A DNA stretch of 64,000 nt, from assembly GCF_004354985.1 (NCBI RefSeq), contig NZ_SMSK01000018.1, forward strand, positions 1 to 64,000. Direction: 5' to 3'. Under the pieces are notes generated by a model. That model did not search any database and had not been told where the DNA came from. It was given only the letters and a program-made list of their open reading frames with translations. The translations under genes and the position numbers were made by a program. Below, one piece after another: positions 10,386 to 18,913 of the stretch; the first letter of the stretch is position 1; every line of letters starts with the position of its first letter. Source of the DNA: Segetibacter sp. 3557_3 (GTDB lineage Bacteria; Bacteroidota; Bacteroidia; Chitinophagales; Chitinophagaceae).

Positions 10386-12611
10386 TTGACCGACTATATA
10401 CGCGCATATAAAAGTTTTATTAACAGCCATTACCTGACAGAGGCGATGCGCATGACGGTTGGTATTTTACTACCTGCTTTCATTTTGGAAGGCTTTGACA
10501 AGCTTGAGATTGGAATTGTAATGGCACTCGGTGGCTATTTTGTATCGATTGCCGATGGACCGGGGCCGGTGCACCACCGCAGAAACGGGATGCTCATATG
10601 TACCGTTGTCATTTTTTTAATGTCGGTTGTTGCAGGCTTAACTCATGGTTCACCATGGCTCTTCGGTGTAGTGTTGGCCGCCTCCTGTTTCCTGTATTCC
10701 ATGATTGGTGTTTTTGGTGCCCGGGCAACTTCAATAGGCATAGCGGGTATGGTGGTATTGGTGCTGAGCATTGAGCCGCAGCAGCAAGGCAGGCAGGTTG
10801 TAGAACATGCCGCGTACTTGCTTGCGGGGGGTATCTGGTATTTTGGCTTCAGCCTGCTGATGCACACGTTCAGGCCGTATAAATTGCTGCAGCAAGCGCT
10901 TGGAGAGAGCATAGAAAATATCGCCTCTTATTTGCGTACTCGTGCCGGCTTTTATAAGAAGCAGGTCGATTACGACGCCGTATACAAGGAACTGCTGCAA
11001 CAGCAGGCTTCGGTGCAGGAGAAACAAAACATGCTGAACGATCTGATCTTCAAAACGCGCAGTGTTGTTAAAGAAACCACGCATACCGGAAGGGTGCTGG
11101 TGTTGATTCACCTGGATGCTGCAGATGTTTTTGAAAAGATTATGACCTCGTACCAGAGCTATCCTTTACTGCATGAATACTTCGACAAGACCGGTATACT
11201 GGATAGATATTATGATTTGCTATTGCAACTGGCGGCGGAACTTGATGAAATTGGATTGGCGGTCAAAAGCGTGCGGCCATCTCATCCCAATGCTGCTTTG
11301 CCCACGCATATCGAAGAGGTAAGGGGAAGTTTGGATGAATTGCGGCATACCAGCCTTGCGGGAGACAATATAGAAGGTTTTATAAGCCTGCGGCGAATAC
11401 TGGAAAGCATAGATGACCTGTACAAGCGGCTGCAAACCCTGCACCGCTATACCACCTACGACAGAACGATAAAAAAGCGATCGCGACACCAGATTGACTA
11501 TGGCGACCTGACAACAAAAGAGTCGGTGCGCGTACAAACATTTCGCGATAACCTCACCCTGCAGTCCGACATTTTCAGGCACTCGCTTCGGGTATGTGTG
11601 GCGGCCACCATTGGATTTGTGGTGTCGCAGTTCTTTTCCATCGGCCATAGCTATTGGATATTGCTTACCGTAATTGTGATCTTGAAGCCGGCGTATAGCC
11701 TCACGAAAAAGCGGAATAGCGACAGGTTGCTGGGAACGATACTGGGGGTACTTATCGGAATGGGCGTGTTGCAACTGATACATGACAACACCGCGTTGCT
11801 GCTGGTAATGATTGTGTTTATGGCAGCAAACTTTAGCGTGATGCGGAGAAACTACTTTCTTACTGTCATGCTGATGACGCCTTACCTGATTGTATTCTAT
11901 CACCTCATGCACCCGGATGAGTTCAGGTCGCTGCTTAAAGACCGGGTTATTGATACCGCAATCGGCTCCGTAATTGCTTTTACAACGAGTTTTCTATTGC
12001 CGGCGTGGGAGCGAACAAAGATGAAGTCGCTGATGATAGAGATGCTTGAAAAGGCCGTAGCCTACTTTACGGTTATTGCGGGCGGGTTTGCGCAACAGGA
12101 ACCGGTATCGGACCAGGAGCGGCACATCGCGCGCAAGGATGCGCTGGTTGCATTGGCAAACCTGTCTGATGCCTTCAACCGGATGTTGTCGGAACCAAAG
12201 AGCCAGCAAAAAGGCATTGAGCTGATTCATCAGTTCGTGGTATTGAACCATATGCTGACGTCTTACCTCGCAACACTGGCAGGCTATGTAAAGTACAAAT
12301 CAATCCCATATACCTCTGCTGAGTTGAACTCGGTGATTGAAGACATCCGAAACCACCTTTTTATCACGATCAGCTTGTTGCGTGATGAACCGGTTACAAC
12401 AGAGCCGGTGACGCGAAAAGTTTCATTAGAACACATTAATCGTGAAGCCGGTACCCTGATGAAAATACGACAGGATGAGTTGAAGATGGGCCAGTTGGAG
12501 ACTGAAACAAAAAAGGCCTTGTTTGATATCAAATCAGTAGCCGACCAATTCAATTTGTTGTATAAAGCTGCGGCAGAATTGCAGAAGGTTACGAGGAGTA
12601 TAAAGGTTTAG
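10386..12611 (+). CDS. FUSC-family inner-membrane protein (YccS-like)
   Basis: A 741-residue polytopic membrane protein of the fusaric-acid-resistance/aromatic-acid-efflux-like superfamily. It has two hydrophobic blocks (about residues 20-155 and 395-540), each with several membrane helices, separated by a cytoplasmic region of about 230 residues and followed by a cytoplasmic tail. The second block contains FRHSLRVCVAATIGFVVSQ and SYWILLTVIVILKPAYS, the conserved FUSC core. Function is probably efflux or envelope related; the substrate is unknown. The start used is TTG at 10386 (MTDYIRAYKSF); the next in-frame ATG (10446) would remove 20 residues. It stands alone on the plus strand. Confidence 0.85.
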   Translation: MTDYIRAYKSFINSHYLTEAMRMTVGILLPAFILEGFDKLEIGIVMALGGYFVSIADGPGPVHHRRNGMLICTVVIFLMSVVAGLTHGSPWLFGVVLAASCFLYSMIGVFGARATSIGIAGMVVLVLSIEPQQQGRQVVEHAAYLLAGGIWYFGFSLLMHTFRPYKLLQQALGESIENIASYLRTRAGFYKKQVDYDAVYKELLQQQASVQEKQNMLNDLIFKTRSVVKETTHTGRVLVLIHLDAADVFEKIMTSYQSYPLLHEYFDKTGILDRYYDLLLQLAAELDEIGLAVKSVRPSHPNAALPTHIEEVRGSLDELRHTSLAGDNIEGFISLRRILESIDDLYKRLQTLHRYTTYDRTIKKRSRHQIDYGDLTTKESVRVQTFRDNLTLQSDIFRHSLRVCVAATIGFVVSQFFSIGHSYWILLTVIVILKPAYSLTKKRNSDRLLGTILGVLIGMGVLQLIHDNTALLLVMIVFMAANFSVMRRNYFLTVMLMTPYLIVFYHLMHPDEFRSLLKDRVIDTAIGSVIAFTTSFLLPAWERTKMKSLMIEMLEKAVAYFTVIAGGFAQQEPVSDQERHIARKDALVALANLSDAFNRMLSEPKSQQKGIELIHQFVVLNHMLTSYLATLAGYVKYKSIPYTSAELNSVIEDIRNHLFITISLLRDEPVTTEPVTRKVSLEHINREAGTLMKIRQDELKMGQLETETKKALFDIKSVADQFNLLYKAAAELQKVTRSIKV

Positions 12612-12751
12612 GAGGGATTACTTTGCAGTTGGTGGGTGTAACTGGTTGCATAAATAGGGGATAGGATATTAGAGATGCTGGAATTCTCTTTTAACGTATA
12701 CTATTATTTTAGTACGTAGCGTTAATGGCAGGAACCAGTTAATCCAAATCC

Positions 12752-15136
12752 TTGAAAAAGTTCGTTCTCCTGCTCGTGAGCATGCATTGCATTTTTGTAC
12801 ATGCACAAAACCAGACTTATTATATTTCTCCTGAGGGAAGTGATGCAAATACCGGCTTTAGTCAGGGTTCTGCGTGGCAATCTGTTTCGAAAGTAAACTC
12901 CATAGATTTTCAGCCCGGCGATAAAATCCTGTTCAAGGGGCAATCCACATTTTCCGGTTCGTTACAATTGGTCAATACTGATCGTGGCACAGCGGAAAAC
13001 CCAATTATCATTTCTTCATATGGTACCGGAAAAGCAATCATCGATGCCGGTGCTGCAAATGGCGTGTTTGCATATAATGTAGGAGCAGTGGAAATCAGGA
13101 ACGTGGCAGTGCGCGGGAATGGCGCAGGCAATAATAATTCCAGTGGGCTCAATTTCTATATGGATCAAACCACTGCTGATCTTGCCCATATTGTTGTTGA
13201 TAGCGTTGAAGCATCGGGATTTGGAAAGTTTGGAATCTCAATTGGATCCTGGGGTACAACTAAAGGGTATCATAATGTAAAAATTCTTCGCAGTAGTGCC
13301 CATGATAATGGCAGGGCAGGGATCACTAGTTACGCTGAAGGCTCTTTATATGTTCACCGCAACTTTTATGTAGGCTATTGCAAAGCGTTTAGAAATACCG
13401 GGCGAATCGAGATGACACAAACAAATACAGGAAGCGGTATTGCCCTATCGGGCATTGATGGTGCTACAATCGAATTTTCGGAGGCTTATGAAAACGGCCA
13501 ATACAATGGAAAGGTTTATGGTGGACCTATGGGAATATGGTTCTATGATGTGAAGAACGGAGTAATACAATTTTGCGAAAGCCACCATAATATGGCCGGC
13601 AAACTTGCGGATGGCGGAGGCTTTGATCTTGATGGCGGCTGCCAAAACTCAGTGATACAATATTGTTATTCTCACGAAAATGAAGGTGCAGGTTTTGCGA
13701 TGTTGGAGTATGGTTCCTCCAACAGTTTTCGTAATAATACCATCAGGTACAACATCAGCCAGGGCGATGGAAGAAAGAACAACGAAGGAGGTCTTGCTTT
13801 TTGGGCATCGGATGCAGATCATAAGATTATAGATTGCCAGGCTTATAACAATACTATTTATACCAGCAACCAGAATATTATAAGCGGAACGCCAGCGGGC
13901 TTCAAGGTTTATGATCAACATATTACCGGATTAAAAATCAGGAACAATATATTTTATGCTACTGCGGGAGTGAACTTCACCTACTGCAATACAGGGTTTG
14001 ATACTTCCCAGGTATTGTTTCAAAACAATAACTACTTCTCATCCTCAAACACGCCCCGGTTTATCTGGGCGTCAACGCCCTACTACTCACTAAGTGCCTG
14101 GAAAGGAGCTTCCCATGGCCAGGAAACGCTAGGGAGTTTGCAACTAGGGACCACGATAGATCCTATGCTGATTTCTGCCGGTACTGGTGGAACAATCAAC
14201 CCGGCTGAGGGCGGTGACCTTACAAAGCTGGCAGCATATAAGTTGCAAACTGTTTCCCCGATGATCAATGCAGGTTTGTCGATGCGAAACCTTTTTAACG
14301 TTGAACATGGAGTACGGGACTTTTATAACAACCAAATTGCTTTAAGGCCAGAGGCCAACATTGGGGCACATGAGCTGCGTGGTTCGAGTGTGACCTTTAG
14401 CGGCAAAGTATTACTCCAGGGGGCTTACAACCCATTTACGGGAACAATGAACAATACGTTAAATGCTTTGGGTATCCTAAAGGTTAACGCAAGCGCTCAA
14501 CCATATAATCAAGAGCCATTCAATTATAGGGGTACCGAACTTGCAGGATCCCATTTGTTTGTCAGCAATCCAGATATTATTGACTGGGTGCTGATTGAGA
14601 TTCGTACAGCATCAAATCCTTTAACGGTTGTTGCACGGAAAGCAGCATTGTTAAAACAAGATGGTACTATAATCAGCAGTGATAGTGCTGCAACAAAAAT
14701 CACCTTTGAAGGTATTGCCCCCGGATCATATTATGTCAGCATAAGACATCGTAACCACCTGGGTATACGTTCTGCCGTGTTGGTAGATTTTTCAGACGGC
14801 AAAGGTTTCTACGACTTTACACAATCAGGAACCGCTTGCTTTCAAAATCTTAATTATACGGCAACGGTACAAAAGGGGAACGTTTGGTTGATGCGCGGGG
14901 GGAATGCGAATGCGAATAGCAATGTGAAATTCAATGGTCCTGCAAACGACCAGGACAGGATACAAAATGTTAAAATGGGGGGATCGATATCACTTGTGTT
15001 AAGCAATCAATATAGCCTGGAAGATATCAACCTCGATGGGAAAGTAAAAGCCAATGGCCCGGGTAACGACACTGACTTTCTGTTGAATGGAATATTAAAT
15101 GGATCTACCGGTTCGGTATATGTTGAACAGCTCTAA
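12752..15136 (+). CDS. Secreted parallel beta-helix protein with dockerin-like C-terminal module
   Basis: A 794-residue protein from a TTG start (12752), which gives a good signal peptide (KKFVLLLVSMHCIFVHAQ); the first ATG would delete half of it. Residues about 22-540 form a right-handed parallel beta-helix: YYISPEGSDANTG, then Asn/Gly-rich rungs such as GIWFYDVKNGVIQFCESHHN and GFDLDGGCQNSVIQYCYSHEN, as in polysaccharide lyase/epimerase folds. Residues about 547-794 are a separate module also found in the protein at 35840, with two repeats of a V-K-x-N-G-P-x-N-D motif. No catalytic triad can be assigned. It borders the polysaccharide cluster and could act on or bind its product. Confidence 0.85.
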   Translation: MKKFVLLLVSMHCIFVHAQNQTYYISPEGSDANTGFSQGSAWQSVSKVNSIDFQPGDKILFKGQSTFSGSLQLVNTDRGTAENPIIISSYGTGKAIIDAGAANGVFAYNVGAVEIRNVAVRGNGAGNNNSSGLNFYMDQTTADLAHIVVDSVEASGFGKFGISIGSWGTTKGYHNVKILRSSAHDNGRAGITSYAEGSLYVHRNFYVGYCKAFRNTGRIEMTQTNTGSGIALSGIDGATIEFSEAYENGQYNGKVYGGPMGIWFYDVKNGVIQFCESHHNMAGKLADGGGFDLDGGCQNSVIQYCYSHENEGAGFAMLEYGSSNSFRNNTIRYNISQGDGRKNNEGGLAFWASDADHKIIDCQAYNNTIYTSNQNIISGTPAGFKVYDQHITGLKIRNNIFYATAGVNFTYCNTGFDTSQVLFQNNNYFSSSNTPRFIWASTPYYSLSAWKGASHGQETLGSLQLGTTIDPMLISAGTGGTINPAEGGDLTKLAAYKLQTVSPMINAGLSMRNLFNVEHGVRDFYNNQIALRPEANIGAHELRGSSVTFSGKVLLQGAYNPFTGTMNNTLNALGILKVNASAQPYNQEPFNYRGTELAGSHLFVSNPDIIDWVLIEIRTASNPLTVVARKAALLKQDGTIISSDSAATKITFEGIAPGSYYVSIRHRNHLGIRSAVLVDFSDGKGFYDFTQSGTACFQNLNYTATVQKGNVWLMRGGNANANSNVKFNGPANDQDRIQNVKMGGSISLVLSNQYSLEDINLDGKVKANGPGNDTDFLLNGILNGSTGSVYVEQL

Positions 15137-15203
15137 GTGGTTGTTTTGGAAAGCGAGTTGTTATGGCGAAACAAAGTTGCATCGCAATATCGTTCTACCC
15201 TTA

Positions 15204-15944
15204 TTACCATTTCTTTTTAAAGTCGCCTTTGCTGAAATATTTTTCGATAAAGCAGTACAGGAGTATAAAAAAATACCTGCTACCCATTTCGCGAATGCTC
15301 AGATTTGATTGACCCGTTTTTCGGTTTTGCCATGAATTGGGAACAATCTTATAACTAAAACCGCGTACAATGGCCTTTAGTGGCATTTCGAGCGTAAGGT
15401 TGAAGTGTGGCGAAAGGAGGGGCTTCAAACCTTCGATTGCAGCACGGGAATACAGCTTGAATGCATTGGTGCAATCGGTATACTCCAGGTGAAAAACAAA
15501 ACTGACTAAGTTATTCGCAAAGCGGTTTATATAGTACTTTTTACGTGGATACCCGCTAACCTTTCCACCTTTCATAAACCTGCTGCCAAAAACACAATCA
15601 ACCTTATGTTCAACAAATATTTTGTAGAATTTCACGAGGTCTTCGGGAGCGTCTGACAAATCCGCCATTACTATTGCCACACAGTCTCCCTGGTAGTTTC
15701 CCAGGCCGGCTCTGACAGCGTATCCAAAGCCATTTAAGGGAGGATGATTGCATATGTACCTGAGGGTAGGTATTTGTTGTTGAAGTTCCTGCAGTACCAT
15801 TTCGGTATTGTCGCTGGAATTATCATTTACAACGAGCAGTTCGTGATCAATATGATGCGAATTTAAAGAGGCATAAAAAGCATTTAAGGTATCCGGGAGA
15901 TTTAGACTTTCGTTATACGCTGGTATTACTACGCTTAGTTTCAT
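15204..15944 (-). CDS. GT2 glycosyltransferase, polyprenyl-phosphate (DPM1-like) type
   Basis: A 246-residue GT-A enzyme without membrane helices: VVIPAYNESLNLPDTL at the N-terminus, VVNDNSSDNT, and VMADLSDAPEDLVKFY with the DxSD metal motif typical of dolichol/undecaprenyl-phosphate sugar synthases. FGSRFMKGGKVSGYPRKK is the DPM1-like acceptor-loop block. It likely moves a sugar from a nucleotide onto a polyprenyl phosphate at the cytoplasmic face. Together with the epimerase (16153) and the polytopic membrane protein (17312) it forms a trio suggesting a lipid-linked unusual sugar used by a GT-C enzyme. Confidence 0.88.
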   Translation of the reverse strand: MKLSVVIPAYNESLNLPDTLNAFYASLNSHHIDHELLVVNDNSSDNTEMVLQELQQQIPTLRYICNHPPLNGFGYAVRAGLGNYQGDCVAIVMADLSDAPEDLVKFYKIFVEHKVDCVFGSRFMKGGKVSGYPRKKYYINRFANNLVSFVFHLEYTDCTNAFKLYSRAAIEGLKPLLSPHFNLTLEMPLKAIVRGFSYKIVPNSWQNRKTGQSNLSIREMGSRYFFILLYCFIEKYFSKGDFKKKW

Positions 15945-16124
15945 TATTATACAGTCTGGATGATTTTCATCAAAAAAGGAGACAGGCGGTCTGGTTGCAA
16001 ATACGATAACGTGAGCAGCATGTAAGTTCGTAAGTCGACATCACCTATGAATGCCAATTTGATCAGGTGTTGGTATAGCTCGGGAAGAACGTAGTACAGG
16101 CGTCATTTACGATATCAATTTTTT

Positions 16125-16141
16125 ACCCTGATGATCAGGGT
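16125..16141 (-). terminator. Stable stem-loop after the epimerase gene
   Basis: ACCCTGA-TGA-TCAGGGT forms a perfect 7-bp stem with a 3-nt loop 11 bases past the stop codon of the gene ending at 16153. On the minus strand it is followed by a run of A rather than T, so it is not a textbook intrinsic terminator, but the position and stability suggest a role in 3'-end formation or mRNA stability. Confidence 0.4.
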
Positions 16142-16152
16142 GGAATTAATGA

Positions 16153-17226
16153 TTACATCTTGAATACGCCTTTTAACTGCTGCTCATTCTTATTAATCCA
16201 GTGAAAAACATCTTCTACGATTTCGTAAACGGACTTACCAGGAGCCCATCCGGTGACGCTGGTGATTTTCTTATTGTCTGTGATATACCAGGGTATGTCT
16301 CCCTTTCGCTTTTCAGTAACGGCATGTTCTGCAAGCTTAGTGCCTGTAACTGCTTTACAGATTGATGTAAGCTCCTTTAAGGAAGTACTTGACTTAAGAC
16401 CTCCACCGGCATTGAAAGTAGAACCACTTACCTGGCTGAAATGGTGGATCTGGTGATCGATAAGTCGAAACAGGTCTTCTATGTGCAGCACATCCCTGAC
16501 CTGTTTACCAGAGCCATTAAACCCGAAATACGAGATGTCTTTTTTCCAGTAATGAGAAGCCACCCACAAAGCAATAACTCCCTGGTCCACCTTTCCCATT
16601 TGAAACGGCCCCGCTACAACGCCACAACGGTTAATTACATATTCCAGATCATAAAACTCCCTGAACTCTTCTATAAGTAACTCCGATGCCAGCTTGGTTG
16701 TACCATAAATTGATCGTGCATTGTTAAGAGGGAAATCTTCATTGATCCCATTTTCACTTACACCGGAAACTGATTGGTTGGCTGTTAACTCAAACCTGCT
16801 GTCACTTTCTGTGAGCTTCAAACGCTCAAGATTTTTGATTGGGTAAACCCTGCTTGTTGAAAGGAATATAAATTTGGCCCGATGTTTTGCTGCTGCCTCA
16901 AGGGTGTGAATCGTGCCATTGAGGTTTGTTTGGATCACATAATCAAGAGATGATCCAACACCAGCCAGTACGGATGGTTCAGCTGCCGCATCGATGATGA
17001 AATCAGGTTTATGCTCCATCACAAGGTCTGAAGAGAATCTGATGTCGGCATGAACAAAGAGCACTTGATGCCTTGCCAACCTTTCTATATTCAGTTCAGA
17101 ACCACGCCGCTTAAGGTTGTCGACTGCGATAACCTGGTAGGCTGGGTATTTCTCCTTTAGCATGACGCAAAGATTGGAGCCAATAAACCCGCAACCTCCG
17201 GTTATAAGAATTGATAGCTGTTTCAT
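16153..17226 (-). CDS. NAD-dependent sugar epimerase/dehydratase, CDP-paratose 2-epimerase-like
   Basis: Extended short-chain dehydrogenase of 357 residues. NAD-binding TGGCGFIGSNL lies near residues 9-19, a UDP/CDP-sugar family AEPSVLAG block near 80, and the catalytic SxnYxxxK equivalent is SIYGTTKLASELL. FGFNGSGKQVRDVLHIEDL and FNAGGGLKSSTSLKEL are blocks I associate with the CDP-paratose/tyvelose epimerase branch. The probable job is making a rare nucleotide sugar for the surface glycan; the exact substrate cannot be fixed from sequence. Neighbours are the DPM1-like GT2 and a GT-C-like membrane protein. Confidence 0.8.
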   Translation of the reverse strand: MKQLSILITGGCGFIGSNLCVMLKEKYPAYQVIAVDNLKRRGSELNIERLARHQVLFVHADIRFSSDLVMEHKPDFIIDAAAEPSVLAGVGSSLDYVIQTNLNGTIHTLEAAAKHRAKFIFLSTSRVYPIKNLERLKLTESDSRFELTANQSVSGVSENGINEDFPLNNARSIYGTTKLASELLIEEFREFYDLEYVINRCGVVAGPFQMGKVDQGVIALWVASHYWKKDISYFGFNGSGKQVRDVLHIEDLFRLIDHQIHHFSQVSGSTFNAGGGLKSSTSLKELTSICKAVTGTKLAEHAVTEKRKGDIPWYITDNKKITSVTGWAPGKSVYEIVEDVFHWINKNEQQLKGVFKM

Positions 17227-17311
17227 GTAAGTTTCTTTATGCAGCAGATGAAAAAACGACCCTATTTAAGAACTTAAGGCATCTGTCTTTATTGCCAGAC
17301 ATAATCCGACT

Positions 17312-18751
17312 TTATTGCGTGATGGTGGTATCGATGTTTTGAGTTGGAGCTGTATTCTTATTGTCACTGTCGACTTTCATTTGTTTAAAAGGACCAATAC
17401 CTGCCTCTTTAAGTTGCAACATCCGGTCAGATAAACGTTTCTTGTTTGAGTGAAGCAGGAAATTGAAATGCTTAGTGGCTAAATCGCCATGTGGAACCCC
17501 GTTCTCAATGTCTGTCATTACTGACCGGGTACCATCGAGGTACCAGTCCCGCCAGATAAATCCTTTTCGTGAGTTGGGAATTATCAACAGCGCCATTGCT
17601 AGAAAAAGGCTTGCAGGGATGATGACCCGTGACTGTTTTGATCCATATAATAGCCAGCTGAAATAGCAGGTAATCAGCGAAGGAAGAGCAAGTAGTACAT
17701 ACCGTATCGGCATACCGAAAGTGGGCACCCATGCTGCGCGTCCCCAGCCCATGGCTAACGCAAACACGATACTACCGCCAAGGAAGAGCAATAAGGCGAA
17801 TGCCCGGCGAAACTCAGGTCCCCGCACCTTTAACAGTGTTCTAAGTAGTATGTATAAGGTTGAACCATTTATTAACAACGCGGCAAGCGTAGAGATTGTC
17901 CACGATAGTATTGCGGCTGGGCCAAAAGCCAATGCAAGGAATTTAATGCTTGTTTTAAGTGTGGGGTATATCCCGGGATTTGGCGGATTCCACCATGGAC
18001 GATAGTAGCCGTCGAAATACATGAACACAAACACGACGGTTATAATCAATGAAACTAAAATGAGGTAAGCATTGAGCCGGCTTCCCCCTTGTTCTTTTGA
18101 TTTGAATTGGAAGTAACATTCGTAAGTTAACCAGGGAACAACGGGAACTAAGTATAGCAGACCATTCGCCCCACTTAAAGGAAGCGCCATCATGCAAACG
18201 CTCGCCAATACGGTGAGCCTTGTTGTTAGTAGCCGGGTATAATTAGCTACGATAGCGATAAGTATACAGGTCAAAAATGTGGATAGTATCAGCGTAAATT
18301 GCCAACTCCAGTAAAAGTTCTCCCAGTTACCCATGTGCAGGAAGGCAATCGGAAAAAAGGCGTCCACATAGTTTGTCTTGCCCCGAAGCTTTTTACATGC
18401 GGCGATAAACATTGCCGCAATTCCCGCTGAGCTGCAGATGTTCAATACCATTCCGCAGCGAAAATCGCCATTGGTGATTTTGAGCAAAAGGTGCAACACC
18501 AATTTAGGAAATGGTATGCGGTGTTCGTTATTCTGCTCCCAGAGCCATGTAGCTATGTCCTGCTGGTTACCTGTTAATGCCGATACCATATTCCAGTCTT
18601 CTTCAAGTGGTAGATTTCGTCCATAGACAAAAACATAAACCAGGGCTACTACCAGCATAATGAACCAGATTGACCAGACAAATAAGTTGGCAGGGTCGGT
18701 AAACCGTCGTGAGGCCACAGCCGATTGTTCGCCAGAGGTTAGGTTGAACAT
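17312..18751 (-). CDS. Polytopic membrane protein, possible GT-C glycosyltransferase
   Basis: A 479-residue inner-membrane protein with about ten hydrophobic segments. The first periplasmic loop after the first helix carries acidic residues (LPLEEDWNMVSALTG) followed by NNEHRIPFPKL, the kind of loop that holds the catalytic acidic residue in GT-C enzymes using polyprenyl-phosphate sugars. No named family recognised. The C-terminal 60 residues are polar and cytoplasmic or periplasmic. It sits 85 nt upstream of the epimerase gene and near the DPM1-like GT2, which would supply the lipid-linked donor. An O-antigen ligase or polymerase-like role is also possible. Confidence 0.6.
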   Translation of the reverse strand: MFNLTSGEQSAVASRRFTDPANLFVWSIWFIMLVVALVYVFVYGRNLPLEEDWNMVSALTGNQQDIATWLWEQNNEHRIPFPKLVLHLLLKITNGDFRCGMVLNICSSAGIAAMFIAACKKLRGKTNYVDAFFPIAFLHMGNWENFYWSWQFTLILSTFLTCILIAIVANYTRLLTTRLTVLASVCMMALPLSGANGLLYLVPVVPWLTYECYFQFKSKEQGGSRLNAYLILVSLIITVVFVFMYFDGYYRPWWNPPNPGIYPTLKTSIKFLALAFGPAAILSWTISTLAALLINGSTLYILLRTLLKVRGPEFRRAFALLLFLGGSIVFALAMGWGRAAWVPTFGMPIRYVLLALPSLITCYFSWLLYGSKQSRVIIPASLFLAMALLIIPNSRKGFIWRDWYLDGTRSVMTDIENGVPHGDLATKHFNFLLHSNKKRLSDRMLQLKEAGIGPFKQMKVDSDNKNTAPTQNIDTTITQ

Positions 18752-18913
18752 ATTGTACGATAAATTATGGGTTGTTAATTGTGGGCGAGCACCGGTGTTG
18801 CTTGTAGATTAAAAGCAAGCAGAGATGAAGCAGCGGTATTGAAAAAATCATTTCGGGACTGGTGAATGCTAAGCGTAATTGAGGTTGAACTTCAGCCATG
18901 TGACGATCGGGAC

